Shown here in pieces: positions 48,239 through 59,291 of a stretch of DNA of 64,000 nucleotides. Origin of the DNA: Paraconiothyrium sp. Pb-2020. Its lineage: Eukaryota; Ascomycota; Dothideomycetes; Pleosporales; Didymosphaeriaceae. The position numbers and the translations under genes were made by a program. Position 1 is the first letter of the stretch. Every line of letters starts with the position of its first letter. The stretch spans positions 2,046,001-2,110,000 of the forward strand of contig JAJUBI010000005.1 in NCBI GenBank assembly GCA_022419385.1, in the 5' to 3' direction. Below the pieces are notes generated by a model. It saw only the letters and a program-made list of their open reading frames with translations, was not told the origin of the DNA and ran no database searches.

Positions 48239-49018
48239 GCGCACCGTGTCGTGTCTAATGAAGGTGTTGGAGCCCTCAGAGCAGGCAGATGCAAGCGTGT
48301 AGCAGCGTTAGACGTAGCGACCTCAATAGACGCGTATTCTAGTCTTGGCTGGGCCCTTTACTTCGTCTCCTTCCTCGGGAGACACTTTGTGACGAGCGTG
48401 AAGGTTGCGTGTCGTATGAGCGAGCAACCGCCATGTATGGACGTCTTGGCTTATCCATGTCTGATTCATCGCTACCGAGCTAAAGTGACGTAACCGACGG
48501 CTGTTGTGCCCATTGACGTTCAGCTGCTATGCAAAAAGCAATGGGCGTGTGACCTGTGAAGACTTGGGGGGTGCACTTGTATGTGCAGGAGTCAGTAAAG
48601 TGGTGTAGGGCGAAGGAGCAGGGCCAACCGACCAAGCATGTGCGCGGTCGTGCGGGCGCGGCCGGGCAAGGAACAGCCACAGTCTCGGAATCGTGAAGCG
48701 GAACCGTGGTGCGCATCGTCCAGACCAGCAAAACCACTTTCAGCGCCCCGCTCCCGCCGCGCCCACGCACATCTGTCGACTAACACCGGCCGCCGCGCAT
48801 GACCCTCGCGGGCCCGGATGATTCGCTTCTTCATTCGCAATTTGGCGCACACTGCCTAAGCAAACACGCTGGACCGCATCGCCCAGCACCTCCACGGCCC
48901 GAACGAAGACGCTTTTGAGCTCCAGGAGCTTCCCAATCGCACAGGTAACCGTCGGAAAGAAAACAGGAGGGCACGGAAGAGGCGGGAGAAGCTCGAGCAG
49001 CTTCGTGCGGCTGACGAG
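48239..49018. other. Intergenic region and leader of the phosphate transporter
   Basis: This stretch holds the tryptophan synthase 3' flank and the transporter promoter. From 48860 to 49018 the transporter frame is open for 53 codons without an ATG and reads as charged, protein-like sequence (see findings). No separate gene is seen. Confidence 0.5.
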
Positions 49019-51695
49019 ATGAAATTCTCGCACAGCCTGCAGTTCAATGCGGTGCCCGACTGGAGCAACCACTACATTGCCTACAGCAACCTCAAGAAGC
49101 TCATCTACACGCTCGAAACACGTCTGAACCAGCAGAACACCCACGTCGATGCCGAATCCTCCCCCCTGCTGAACGGCGCTTCCGAAGACCCAGATAAGGC
49201 TTTTACACGTGCCTTGGACGTTGAGCTTGAGAAGGTCATCTCCTTCTATCAGATCAAGGAGAGCGAGGTCTATGGCGAGGTTGAAGATATACTGCAGGAT
49301 GAGGAAAATTATGAGGACGAGCAGGAAGTTTACGAACAGGAACGGGAGACCGCACCACAGGGCAAGAAGGGCCGCAGCGGGAGCATTTTTAAGAACATCG
49401 GCTTCAACCGAGCACGTGGTGGCAGCACAAACAGCAAGGCCTCTACCATAACCGAAGAAGATGAGGATTCGGATGACGGCGCGAATGAGACGTCGTTGCT
49501 GCGGAGGAGAAGCGAGGATGGGCACCGGCCGCGGCGCGCCTCCGCCGACAATTATGCTTCAGCAGAGGTTGCCTCGTCCCGCCGAAGAACCAGCCAGGCC
49601 TTTGAAGACTACAACGACATGTCGTTCTCTGTTCTCTACGATAAGGGCGTATCGCTCAAGCAACGGACGGTCAGCATTTACGTCTCCTTGTGCGAGCTAC
49701 GGTCGTTCTTGCAGCTCAACAAAACCGGATTCGAAAAGGTTTTGAAGAAGTACGACAAAATCATGGACCGAAAGCTTAAGCGCGCGTACCTTGAAGAACA
49801 CGTTTATCCCGCAGAACCTTTCCAGCAAAGCACAATGGACAAGCTCACGCAGAACCTCTCCCGCATCGAAATTATCTATTCGCGCATATGTACGAAAGGG
49901 GATGTGGACGAAGCGAAGCGGGAATTGAGGTTGCATTTGCGAGAGCACGTCGTGTGGGAGCGCAACACTGTCTGGCGTGAGATGATTGGTATCGAGCGCA
50001 AAGCGCAAAGCGCGAATATTGGTCTGAGTCAATTGCTCGGCCGTGATTCTGATCCGAACAAGGTTCGCCGCCAAGGAGACGATGTCCACGCGGAGATCAC
50101 TGAGCTCAAGACGCCCATCGGAAGATATAGATGTCCTGCATGGCTCCTTAGCTCCCAGTTCTGGATCGGCATTCTCATCCTTGCCATCTTCATCGTATTG
50201 TTGGTGGTGCCCATTATGGAGAAACCAGAACAGCAAAACTGTCTGGCTATGGTGATATTCGTCAGCTTACTGTGGGCTACTGAGGTGGGTACCTATGAAC
50301 TCCATTTTGATCATCACTAACTCTAGCAGACAATTCCTCTCTTCGTTACCTCTCTTCTTGTACCCTTCCTTGCCGTTACTCTTCGAGTCGTCCGCAATGA
50401 TGACACAGGCAAGCGCCTTGAGACAAAACCCGCAACGAGCTATGTGTTTGCTGCCATGTGGACGCCTGTGATCATGCTTCTCCTGGGTGGCTTCACCATA
50501 GCAGCAGCCTTATCCAAGTACAACATTGCCAAAATCATGGCTACCTTTGTGCTCAGCAAAGCCGGGACGAAGCCCCGCACTGTGCTCATCACTAACATGT
50601 TCGTTGCCATGTTTGCCAGCATGTGGATTAGCAACGTCGCTGCGCCTGTTCTTTGCTTCTCTATCATTCAGGTAAGTTGACTACCTACAAGGTCTGAATG
50701 TTTTTAACATGTCAGCCCATACTCCGCAACCTACCTTCAGACTCCAACATGACCAAAGCGCTCCTCCTCGGTATTGCACTTGCATCCAACATGGGCGGCG
50801 CAGCTTCCCCAATCGCCTCACCACAGAACCTTATCGCCCTGCAGAACATGGCTCCAGAACCATCGTGGGGCATTTGGTTCTTCATCGCGCTCCCCGTCTG
50901 CATCATCTCTATCCTTCTCATATGGCTTCTCCTCCTTGTGACCTTCCAGCCGGGTCGAAATACCACTATCGTGCCGATCAAACCTGTCAATGACAAATTT
51001 ACCGCCACGCAATGGTTCATCTGCATCGTCACCCTCACCACTATCGTCCTTTGGTGCGTCAGCCACCAGCTCGAGCCTGTCTTTGGCGACATGGGCGTGA
51101 TTGCCATCATCCCCATCGTTCTCTTCTTCGGCAGTGGTATCCTCAACAAAGAAGACTTTAACAACTTCCTGTGGACTATCATCATCCTTGCTGCTGGTGG
51201 CTTGTCCCTCGGCAAAGCGGTTAACTCTTCAGGTCTACTGCACACTATTGCAGAGTCCATCACGAGTAGCGTAGATGGCATGAGCTTGTACGGCGTTCTC
51301 ATCGTCTTCGCCGGACTCATCTTGGTGGTGGCGACGTTCATCAGTCATACTGTTGCTGCTTTGATCGTCCTGCCGCTTGTGCAGCAGGTCGGGCAGGGCA
51401 TGGCGGAGCCGCATCCGAATCTACTTGTTATGGGTAGCGTGCTCATGGCTAGTGCGGCTATGGGATTGCCAACGAGTGGATTCCCGAATATGAGTAAGTC
51501 ATCATCAAAGACTTTGAGGTGTAAGGACGTAGAATTAATTATCGTACAGCTGCCATCATGATGGAAGACCAACGCACTGGACAGCGCTACCTCGACGTCA
51601 AACACTTCCTCACTCGCGGCATTCCTGCCTCGCTCATCGCCTTCGTCGTTGTAATTACTGTTGGTTATGGATTGATGCTTGCTGCAGGTTTCTGA
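49019..51695 (+). CDS. SPX-domain low-affinity phosphate transporter (PHO87/PHO90/PHO91 type)
   Basis: There are four exons, 49019-50284, 50330-50671, 50716-51493 and 51550-51695, giving about 843 residues. The introns are 44-56 bp; the first has tandem acceptors (TAGCAG), so a one-residue variant is possible. The N-terminal SPX domain (about 1-300) starts MKFSHSLQFNAVPDW and contains the basic helix KKYDKIMDRKLKRAYL, which in this family binds inositol pyrophosphates. The rest is a divalent anion:Na+ symporter (DASS) fold with about 12 membrane segments, including GIALASNMGGAASPIASPQN and AAMGLPTSGFPNM. Plasma-membrane (Pho87/90) versus vacuolar (Pho91) location cannot be decided. SPX is expected to gate uptake according to cellular phosphate. 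Confidence 0.94.
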
Positions 51696-52521
51696 TCTTT
51701 TCTTGTATATAACATGCTATAACGCATGTAGGCTATCCGACGGGTCTGCAAGCTTTTGTTTGAAGCGATTTACACGCATCGACCGGCGCTAAGGGATGTT
51801 TTCAAGATTGATAAGACACAGTACCTCTGAAGAGTTATTTTTGGGATTTGTAGGTAGACAGGTGTAATAAGACGGCAATGTTCGCACAGGTTCCCTCCGG
51901 TCCTGCACCTTTTCCGATCGTTCTCTGTTCACCGCAGGATATTGGTACTCAAAGTCCGTCTCTTCGTCCGCCAGATGGGCTAGAATTATTCAGCAGAGAT
52001 TGATGGCGGTCGGCCTCTCGTCAACTCGCTTCATGCAAGGCTTAAAGCGCCCCATCTAATGTCTACGCAGCGCGGTAGGATTCGACGCTAGCGATGATTT
52101 CCAAGTTGCGTTAGCGCATCCATGGAACATAACCAGGCACCGTATATCAGCAATGACAATTTCACCTGCGCGCAACATGGAGGATGCGGAGGCTGGCGTA
52201 GTCCGGGTTTTCGCCGACAGTGCCTCAATGGTGCCTGGAGATTCTGGTTTCCTTGCCCCTTCGAGCGAAGTCATTGGACACGGACACGGACAGTCCTACT
52301 TTGAGTGACATGGCACTGACCTGAAGGCTTAGAAATTTAGACGGTTTGTCAGCGAGGCAACTGTCATATGGAACGATGGACTATGGAGCCGAGTATAAGA
52401 ATAACCTCGAGAGCCGCGCAGAAAGGCCTCATAACAACAGGAGCATCTACAATATAAGCCTCAACGCCAGACACGAACAACAGCTCGATCGAGCTTATAG
52501 TAACTCCACCCTCCTTCAAAG
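51696..52521. other. Intergenic region of 0.8 kb
   Basis: This stretch contains the transporter 3' flank and the promoter of the second propeller gene, with TATAAG motifs at 52394 and 52453 (about 128 and 69 bp before the start). No gene is recognised. Confidence 0.45.
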
Positions 52522-53502
52522 ATGCATTCGTTGGACACCCTGGCTATCCAAGCCCTCCTCCTCACCACCGGTGTTGCCCAACAAACCCGCACAGTCTTCC
52601 AGTTCCCCAAACCCACCTGGCTTGAAAACATCGCAACAACGCGCACAGGCCAACTTCTCACCGGTGTACTCAACAAAGCCCCCGCTGAACTTCACATCGT
52701 CAACCCCTTCGGCACTTACGAGGCCTCATCAGCAAGTTCAACACTCCTCCACTCCTTCCCCGGCGTCAACACTGTCTTCGGAATCTCAGAATACGCCCCC
52801 GACCTCTTTGCCGTCGCAACAGGGAACTACAGCCCGTCGACCGGCGCAACGAAAGGCACCTACGCCGTGTGGACCGTCGACGTTTCGCGTGTAAACGACA
52901 CGAAAGTCCACAAGATCGCAGACCTGCCCAGCATCGAAGTCATAAACGGGCTTGCCGCACTCAACAGGGACGCCATCCTCCTCGCCGACAGCTTCGCCGG
53001 CACAGTAGTGCGCCTGGATGTTAAGACTGGCCGCTCCCACGTTGTCATCAATGATAGCAGCACTGCGTTCGCGGCACCGCTTGGCGTTAATGGATTGAAG
53101 GTGCTGCACGCTACGAACCCGCCGACGTTATACTATACGAACTCGGGACTGAATGCTACGTTTAGCGCTCATATTCACCCTACCACAGGTAAGCTCACTG
53201 GCAAAGTGAGCACGCTTGCAAGCAATGAGGATGTCCCCGACGATCTTGCTGTTACGGATGACGGGACGGTGTTCTTTGCGAAGCCGTACGCAGGGACACT
53301 AACTCGAGCCAAAGCCGGCGAGAAACCCGTTGTCGTCGCTGGATCGGAAGGGAGTCTAGCGCTTGGAGGCGTGACGAGCGCGTCGTTGGGTAGGACTTAT
53401 AAGGATAGGGGTGTAGTATATGTGGCTACGATGGGTGGGTTCAATGCGGATGGGAGTTATGCTGCGGGCGGGAAGATTGTTGCAGTTGAGGTTGGGAACT
53501 GA
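52522..53502 (+). CDS. Secreted SMP-30-like six-bladed beta-propeller protein (paralogue of the 28.3 kb gene)
   Basis: This single exon encodes about 326 residues with an N-terminal hydrophobic leader (LAIQALLLTTGVAQQ). It matches the 28342-29337 protein along its full length. Shared blocks include FPKPTWLENIATTRTGQLL, then APAELHIVNP, VFGISEYAPDLFAVATGNY, NGLAALNRDAILLADSFAG and DDLAVTDDGTVFFAKPYAG. The last block is GRTYKDRGVVYVATMGGFN near the end. The fold suggests a secreted lactonase-like or ligand-binding protein; no catalytic role can be assigned. It lies on the opposite strand about 24 kb from its paralogue, and neighbours differ, so this is a dispersed and not a tandem duplication. 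Confidence 0.85.
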   Translation: MHSLDTLAIQALLLTTGVAQQTRTVFQFPKPTWLENIATTRTGQLLTGVLNKAPAELHIVNPFGTYEASSASSTLLHSFPGVNTVFGISEYAPDLFAVATGNYSPSTGATKGTYAVWTVDVSRVNDTKVHKIADLPSIEVINGLAALNRDAILLADSFAGTVVRLDVKTGRSHVVINDSSTAFAAPLGVNGLKVLHATNPPTLYYTNSGLNATFSAHIHPTTGKLTGKVSTLASNEDVPDDLAVTDDGTVFFAKPYAGTLTRAKAGEKPVVVAGSEGSLALGGVTSASLGRTYKDRGVVYVATMGGFNADGSYAAGGKIVAVEVGN

Positions 53503-54212
53503 CTAGAAAGGTATAGAGGGGTTGGGGGGAGGGAGGTGCAGACTGGAAGATGGTCGGAGTGGTCGCTGAGCGTGCTTGGAGGATATTGGAATGAGTTGAC
53601 ATATTGAACGGTTTCATCTTACTTTCATTGTGTATATAGATGTCTTATAGCACATAACGATAGTCTTTTCCGAGACTTAGCTAGCGCCGAGGCAGTAATG
53701 TGGAATGTGCTTGCAGAGACACAAGCAGTCCTTGAAGTGTGTGTCTTCTCAGCTTACCAGCTACTTAGAGCTTGGCGGCCGACAGTGTTATCACCGCTCA
53801 TCAAAAACAGTTCTATTTAAGACCCTCCACGAGCTCCTATCGTATTTCTCCCTAAAATATTTTAGTCCAAGTTAGGACATGCTGTATGATCCATAAGGCG
53901 TCCGCTTGAACCGCGCCAACCACGATTATGGGTCATCGTGTATAAGTTCTTCCTGCGCATCGGGGACTTCCATTGGTCCAGGTTGACCCCTCTGAATTGG
54001 TCCATTCTGTGGTGATGGAGCACCTTGTATGAACGTACAGACTGTCAAAGTAGAGTCTAAGTGACCTTAGGGATCAATAGCGACTTGCGGTTGCTGAGGA
54101 TTCATATTCCTGTTCGGGCTGCGAGCCCTTGTGGCTGCAACACCTGCGACAGCTGAGGTCGTTTCTAGACAGTTTGGCGTGTTGAGGGTGTTTTGAGAAG
54201 ACGACAGCAAGT
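53503..54212. other. Intergenic region between convergent genes
   Basis: This 710-bp stretch lies between the 3' ends of the propeller gene and the DUF262 gene. I see nothing beyond AT-rich flanks suitable for transcript ends. Confidence 0.45.
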
Positions 54213-56483
54213 TTAGGGCTGTTTCTCGATGGCCTCGGGTTTGTCATTGGTCAGGTCAATGACTGCTTCATACTGTGGTGTCGAAGCTGGGTTGTGTTCG
54301 CTGGCAACCCGCGAGGCCTTTGCTGCAGCCGCGGGGGCTGATGGGGCTATTGGTACTAGTTTCTGAGTCTGGGCGGGTAGCCGAATTGGTCCACTATCAA
54401 ACGCCCATGGTCTTCGCGGCTTAGTAGGTGAATGATGGAATGCTTGTTTGTTCGGTTGAGTGCACCGTTTCTTAGACAGGGTCGAAGCTTCGCTATTGCT
54501 ATGAACTGAGCTCTGAATGTTGGACGGCCGCGGGGCTTGCCCAAATAGCGCCGGCGTGGCCCGACTCGATGCCACCGGCACAGAAGTCCCGGAAGTAAGA
54601 CCCAACCCCATGGGCGCGATTGGAGCACGATAACCGTCGAGCGATGACCTCCGGTTTTGGCGCGCTTCTGCAGGCATGAAAGGAGGTGTTGAACCTGGCG
54701 TTGGTAATGAGTTCGTAGGAGGCGCCGCAATTGTGAATTCTTTTGTGGACGCCTGCTTTTCCATATTGCGCGATGTTGAAGTCAACGATTGTGTAGGCTG
54801 TTGACGAGCCTTTGTAGGGATGGAGGTGGCTACGGAAGCACCGAGCGACGCAAATGGGGACAGCGCGCGAGCTTCGGCGGTTGAAGGTGTAGGCTGTAAG
54901 GCCATATCTTGGGCATTCCATAGCAACGCGGGAGAAGCCGCTGAAGCTTGGGGCGCTGTGGTGCTATTGTTAGAGCCGGTCCGTTGACGTTTGCGAGGGC
55001 GAGGCTCTGACGGAACTGCCTCTGCCTCTATGATGGACGCGGGGAAAAGTCGATCGCTGTTAGTAATGCCTGTTGTAGAGGTGTCTGAGTATACCTTGCA
55101 ACCAGTGTTCTCCGTTGGCTCAGGTTTGACAGCGATCCTGTTGTCCCGTGCAGCTCCAGGAAGGAATGTTGGTGATTTCATCCTTGCTGTAAGTCTACCC
55201 ATTTTAGGGCCGGACGCAGCTAGTACCCGAGCAGAACGTAAAGGTGGGGACCGGGGACCGGACTGTACTCGAACCGACGTATCCTCTCCCGCAGGTCGAA
55301 TCTTGTCTAATTCCTGGATGAAAGACCAAATGGCCTTCCATAGGTAGTTGTTCATACGTAAATCGTTGAAGTTCGCGCGTAGGTCGTCCCGAAGGGATCG
55401 TATATCCTCAAGGAGAAGCCTATCAGTGCGCGTCTCAGCGTGTAACGAGATGAGTACCGTGACCGCCACCATCTCTACCGGCGCAAAAGTTTGCACGCCT
55501 TTAAGCCTCTTGTCCGCATTGGTGAAGGTATCTGGATCCAACTCAATGAGATCTTGCAAGGTTTTCCAAACGCTTGCCAGATGTGACTTAAGGTCATCGT
55601 CAATGGAGTCTGTCTTCTTCAATAGCTTTGGCAGATGGTTGTGGTTTGTTTTGTGAAGCGGTATTCCATCCGCTGGCGTAGGATTTTGTACTTCGACTAT
55701 CTGACTGAAGCATGAGAGCGTCAACTGAAAGTCCTTGGCTCGCATTCGATCCTTTTGGAGGGAGTATATGAGCGGAAAATCGTTGCAGAAGTGTCGCGCT
55801 AGCTCTTGCCATGGACCTGTTTGAGCGCGCATTCTCTCGGCCGCCGACAACGGCATCCCCATCTGCACGCGGGCAAATAGATCTTCTTCCTGCTCTGGTC
55901 TGAGGTCCGTATACTCGAATGTGACAAAGTCCTTGTTTAGAAATTCTCTTTGAGCAGCCTCTGTTAGGACGTTCTTGTTCCTTCCCTGCACGTGTGCATT
56001 GCGGAACCACCACTTTTCCCCACGATGGTCTTGACAGGGAATTATCCCCTGCACAAAAGCTTTGACGGATGATAGCCTTTGCTTTCCATCTACACAGACG
56101 AGAATGGATTTCCTAGTGTCTCGATTTGTTTGCCTATTTAGGATGATTGGTGGGATATAGAAGTTCTCCATCAAGGAGTCAATTAGCTGAGACATTCGAT
56201 CAGCCGTCCAGACGACTTCTCGTTGATATTCCGGGTTGACGTCAATTTCGTCATTTTTCATCGCATCTGCAATCGTTTAGTGTGTGCCAGACGACAGGAA
56301 AACAGATCGAAGCTCACTGATGAGGTATCCGATATCGCGGAGGTAGGTCCCTGGCTTCTCCAAGGGCGGCCGGGGCCTGTATGGAAGCTCTTGTGTCTCT
56401 TCTTCGTCCTCATGCTGCAGCGTCTCGGTATTGAGCGCTGGGCAGCGCACCAAACAATTTGCGCTTACCTTGGTTGTCTCCAT
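54213..56483 (-). CDS. DUF262 (ParB/GmrS-like N-terminal) domain protein with long disordered tail
   Basis: There are two exons on the minus strand, 56483-56318 and 56266-54213, with a 51-bp intron (GTGAGC...TTGCAG); the product is about 739 residues. Splicing joins TYLRDIGYLI to NAMKNDEIDVNPEYQREVVW, the classical DUF262 opening. The invariant DGKQR is at about 115-119, within SILVCVDGKQRLSSVKAF. Further conserved parts are FARVQMGMPLSAAERMRAQ and an all-helical region to about residue 370. The remaining 370 residues are Ser/Pro/Thr/Ala-rich and look disordered, with a basic PRPRKRQRTG patch that could be a nuclear signal. The HNH (DUF1524) nuclease half found in bacterial GmrSD-type proteins was not seen. 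In bacteria DUF262 acts as an NTP-dependent DNA-modification sensor or nuclease partner; its fungal role is unknown. Confidence 0.88.
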
Positions 56484-57277
56484 CGTGCCCGGTAACTGTT
56501 TTTCGTTGCTAGGGGCAGCAGTGGAGTCGAGTGAATAATTAGAAGGCGCCGTGGCGCCGTCTGTGCCAATGCCGTTTGTCTAGCTAGGGTGGGTGCCTAA
56601 TTGGTCGTTTGGTCATGTGATAATACTTCCTCTATACGTATGAACCTTTTTAGCTTTAAGTTTTGATAACTATTTCAAAGTTAGCTTAGCCCCAAACCGC
56701 ATCTATTACTAAGCCTTTCAAGGTAAGGGGAAGGAGACACGCCTTTATATAATGAAATAGAAGTGGATCCGTACTTAGCGTTTCACTGTAGCTGCAATCT
56801 TGATTGGCTGTAGTGGAGGATTGTAGCCGGCTCTGTCACACTGCATGCTGCATGTCTGTCACAAATGGTATTCTCGCAGCTCTGGAGGTACTTACTTCCT
56901 TGCTCATGCCATTGTTATGTGTCCAGGTCTCAGTTTTCAATCAAACCGACAGAATTTATTGCTAATACGAACACTGTCCGACTCGCGAACTCAACATATG
57001 TCACTGAACAATACAGTAGGTACAATCGTCATTGACGGCGCAAGTTATGTCTGCAGAACCATAGGCTCCATTTGCTCCCCTCAGGATCGTTGATGGGACC
57101 TCGTAGGCTCATGGACTACTTCCGCACCGCAGTCTTACGCTTGAGTGGGGAGCGTTTGCCAGCCTTTCAGAACGTATCCCATCTCCGGCCCCCTGTCGTT
57201 CATGTACCAAGGTATAGCTTCTTCGGAACATGCTAAAGGCCCACGTCAACAAAGCCAAATCGTTGTCTGGTCTGCGA
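56484..57277. other. Intergenic region of 0.8 kb
   Basis: This stretch lies between the 5' end of the DUF262 gene and the 3' end of IPI1. It is AT-rich around 56.6-56.8 kb. No gene or RNA is recognised. Confidence 0.45.
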
Positions 57278-58382
57278 CTAAGAATCATCGGCCCTGTGGA
57301 AGTCGGCCATACCCTCTTTTATCGTTTTGCGTAAGTGAGCCCCCGCACGACCCAGCTCTCCCCCTCCTTTAGTCGATTGCTCGATACCGGCTGCAATTGC
57401 GCCCTCGGCCATTTCGTGGAACACCCTTTGACGATCTTCACGGTCCTCGTACATTTCTGCCTCCTCGTCCCTCGCTGCGCCGTATAGATTGAGATGAGCA
57501 AATGCACTCGATCGCTCCGAAAGCACGTGGTGCTCAGTCTGCCACAATGGAAAGTTATTGGTGCCAGCTCCGACTGCCGCTATCTCTGTCGGTTGTACTA
57601 AGCCGGCTCTAAGGAAAGTCGTCAAAGTGTTCATTTGCTTTACTTGGACTTTGGCGTCGCTGGCTCCTCTGCCATAGGTCCTGATTGCGGACCACTTGTC
57701 ACCAACCTGAGCTTGCCAGCCGAGGAGGCTGAGGAAACATTTCAACGTCTTCACCCATCCTCCTGCGCAACTGACTACCTCATCTCCGGCTACGCTAAGT
57801 AGCCACTCTAGCATTTCTAGTGCGAACGTCCGGATTTCCGTAGATAGATGTGTAAGACCAGCACGAGTATGCAGTAAGAGTGAATCAGTGTGGCTAGCAA
57901 TATCCGCCTTGGGCAGGCTCTGAATGAGTTTGAGCATTTGCTGTCTGACACTATTCGATCCATCTAAAACCAGCCGCTGGATAGCTGGAATAATGACCGA
58001 AGCTGGCTGCGGGAGGGGCGAACCCGGTGGATGGGTTGATATGACTGTTGTCAGATATGCAAGTGAATCACGCCTTTGTGCGTCAGATTTGTGATTGAGA
58101 AGAGAAAGTTGATGTGCGCATTGTGCTTCCACGGTAGGCGCATTTGTCGAGAGTGATTGTTGTTTTAACGCGATAGCTATTGCAACGTAAGCATAGTTCT
58201 TAAGATACATCGAGCCCAAGTTTATTTGCACAGGGTCCGCTGGAGAATTGGCATGACCCACCTTTTGCCTTGAAACTTGTATCTGTAGAGTTTGCCGCCT
58301 TGGGTTTGGTCTTCCCGACTTTGAGCTTTGCTTTCTGGAAATCCTTCTTCTTCTCTTTCTTTTTCTTGGCGCTGGACCCCAT
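57278..58382 (-). CDS. IPI1: Pre-rRNA processing protein IPI1 (TEX10-like)
   Basis: There are two exons on the minus strand, 58382-58262 and 58176-57278, with an 85-bp intron (GTGGGT...CAATAG), giving about 339 residues, close to yeast Ipi1. The N-terminus is the conserved lysine-rich MGSSAKKKKEKKKDFQKAKL, followed by KAANSTDTSFKAKAIALKQQ formed across the splice. The body is helical and armadillo-like (HKSDAQRRDSLAYLTTVI, LDGSNSVRQQMLKLIQSLP). The intron is open in frame to its GTG donor, so a naive model could start wrongly at 58261. Ipi1 works with Rix1 and Ipi3 in ITS2 processing of pre-60S particles in the nucleus. It shares a 319-bp divergent promoter with the roadblock gene. Confidence 0.92.
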
Positions 58383-58701
58383 GTTTCCTGTTAACCGCTA
58401 TCAAGATGTTTACACCAAAGCTCTTGTACGTGGATGATTCGCATGAATGCTACTTCAGCAGTTGAGGGAATTACATAAAGCGCTGGTGTAGAAGAGATGC
58501 GCTTGCGAAAATTCACGACTGTCAGGCTGATCTATACCTAATGAGGTGATGGCGTTGACCGGTCTTGGCAACAAGTTGCTGCTAAACAACACCAACAGGT
58601 TCCTAATTCATATGAATCACACCGCCCGTCATTCGTGCTAGTGGCCTTCTCCGAAGTCTCGCTGCGTGATCTGACGCTTCGTCTATAATATCATTCTCGA
58701 G
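58383..58701. promoter_or_regulatory. Divergent intergenic promoter of IPI1 and the roadblock gene
   Basis: This 319-bp stretch separates two divergent start codons and must hold both promoters. No specific factor site or TATA box was recognised. Confidence 0.5.
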
Positions 58702-59206
58702 ATGGCTGAGCACAGTGTTAGCTTGCCCGAGCATACGCATCGCAAGGAGGTGCTAACATGATGCAGTCCGACGAGACTCTCGCCCACCTCACCCGCATCA
58801 GTCAGAAGCCTGGGGTTCAGAGCACGCTTATTCTCTCCCGCGAGAATGGGGCTATCGTGCGCACGTCCGGACTTATTTCGAAGTCGACCTCCGCCAACGC
58901 GAACAGCACATTGCCTGCAACGAACGAGGCCGCGCCTGACAGCTACACGAACGGCAAGAAAGACAGTGGCATACAAAGTGCAGAAGATGTCGCAAGCAAG
59001 GTCTGGGCCTTCCTCACTGCAGCCAGAAGCCTAGTAGAAGGTTTGTACGAAGAGGACGAAGTCAAGCTTCTACGGTTGCGGACCAAGAAGAACGAGCTCG
59101 TCATCATACCTGGTGAGCTGGCATGATCGGTTACTGTACACTTTACTAAGCCAAAGCAGATGCAAAGTTCATTCTCGTTCTTGTGCACGATACTCCACCG
59201 GCTTGA
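58702..59206 (+). CDS. Roadblock/LC7 domain protein (dynein light chain roadblock-type)
   Basis: The preferred model has three exons, 58702-58716, 58767-59112 and 59160-59206, giving about 135 residues. The second intron is clear (GTGAGC, TTTACTAAG branch, AGCAG) and yields the ending VIIPDAKFILVLVHDTPPA. The first intron has a weaker GTTAGC donor but a good TGCTAAC branch and GCAG acceptor; alternatively translation starts at the ATG at 58758. The domain reads SDETLAHLTRISQKPGVQST, then LILSRENGAIVRTSG, and later helices with LRLRTKKNELVI. It carries an insert of about 40 polar residues in the middle. Roadblock proteins dimerise and act in dynein intermediate-chain binding or small-GTPase regulation; the size suits dynein. 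Confidence 0.85.
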
Positions 59207-59291
59207 GCAAATCTACAGCGCATCCAGTACTCGCTATTTTCTTTGACGTTTGCCGGCGCTCATCGACCCTCCTGAGCAGCCCCTCTGCTTC

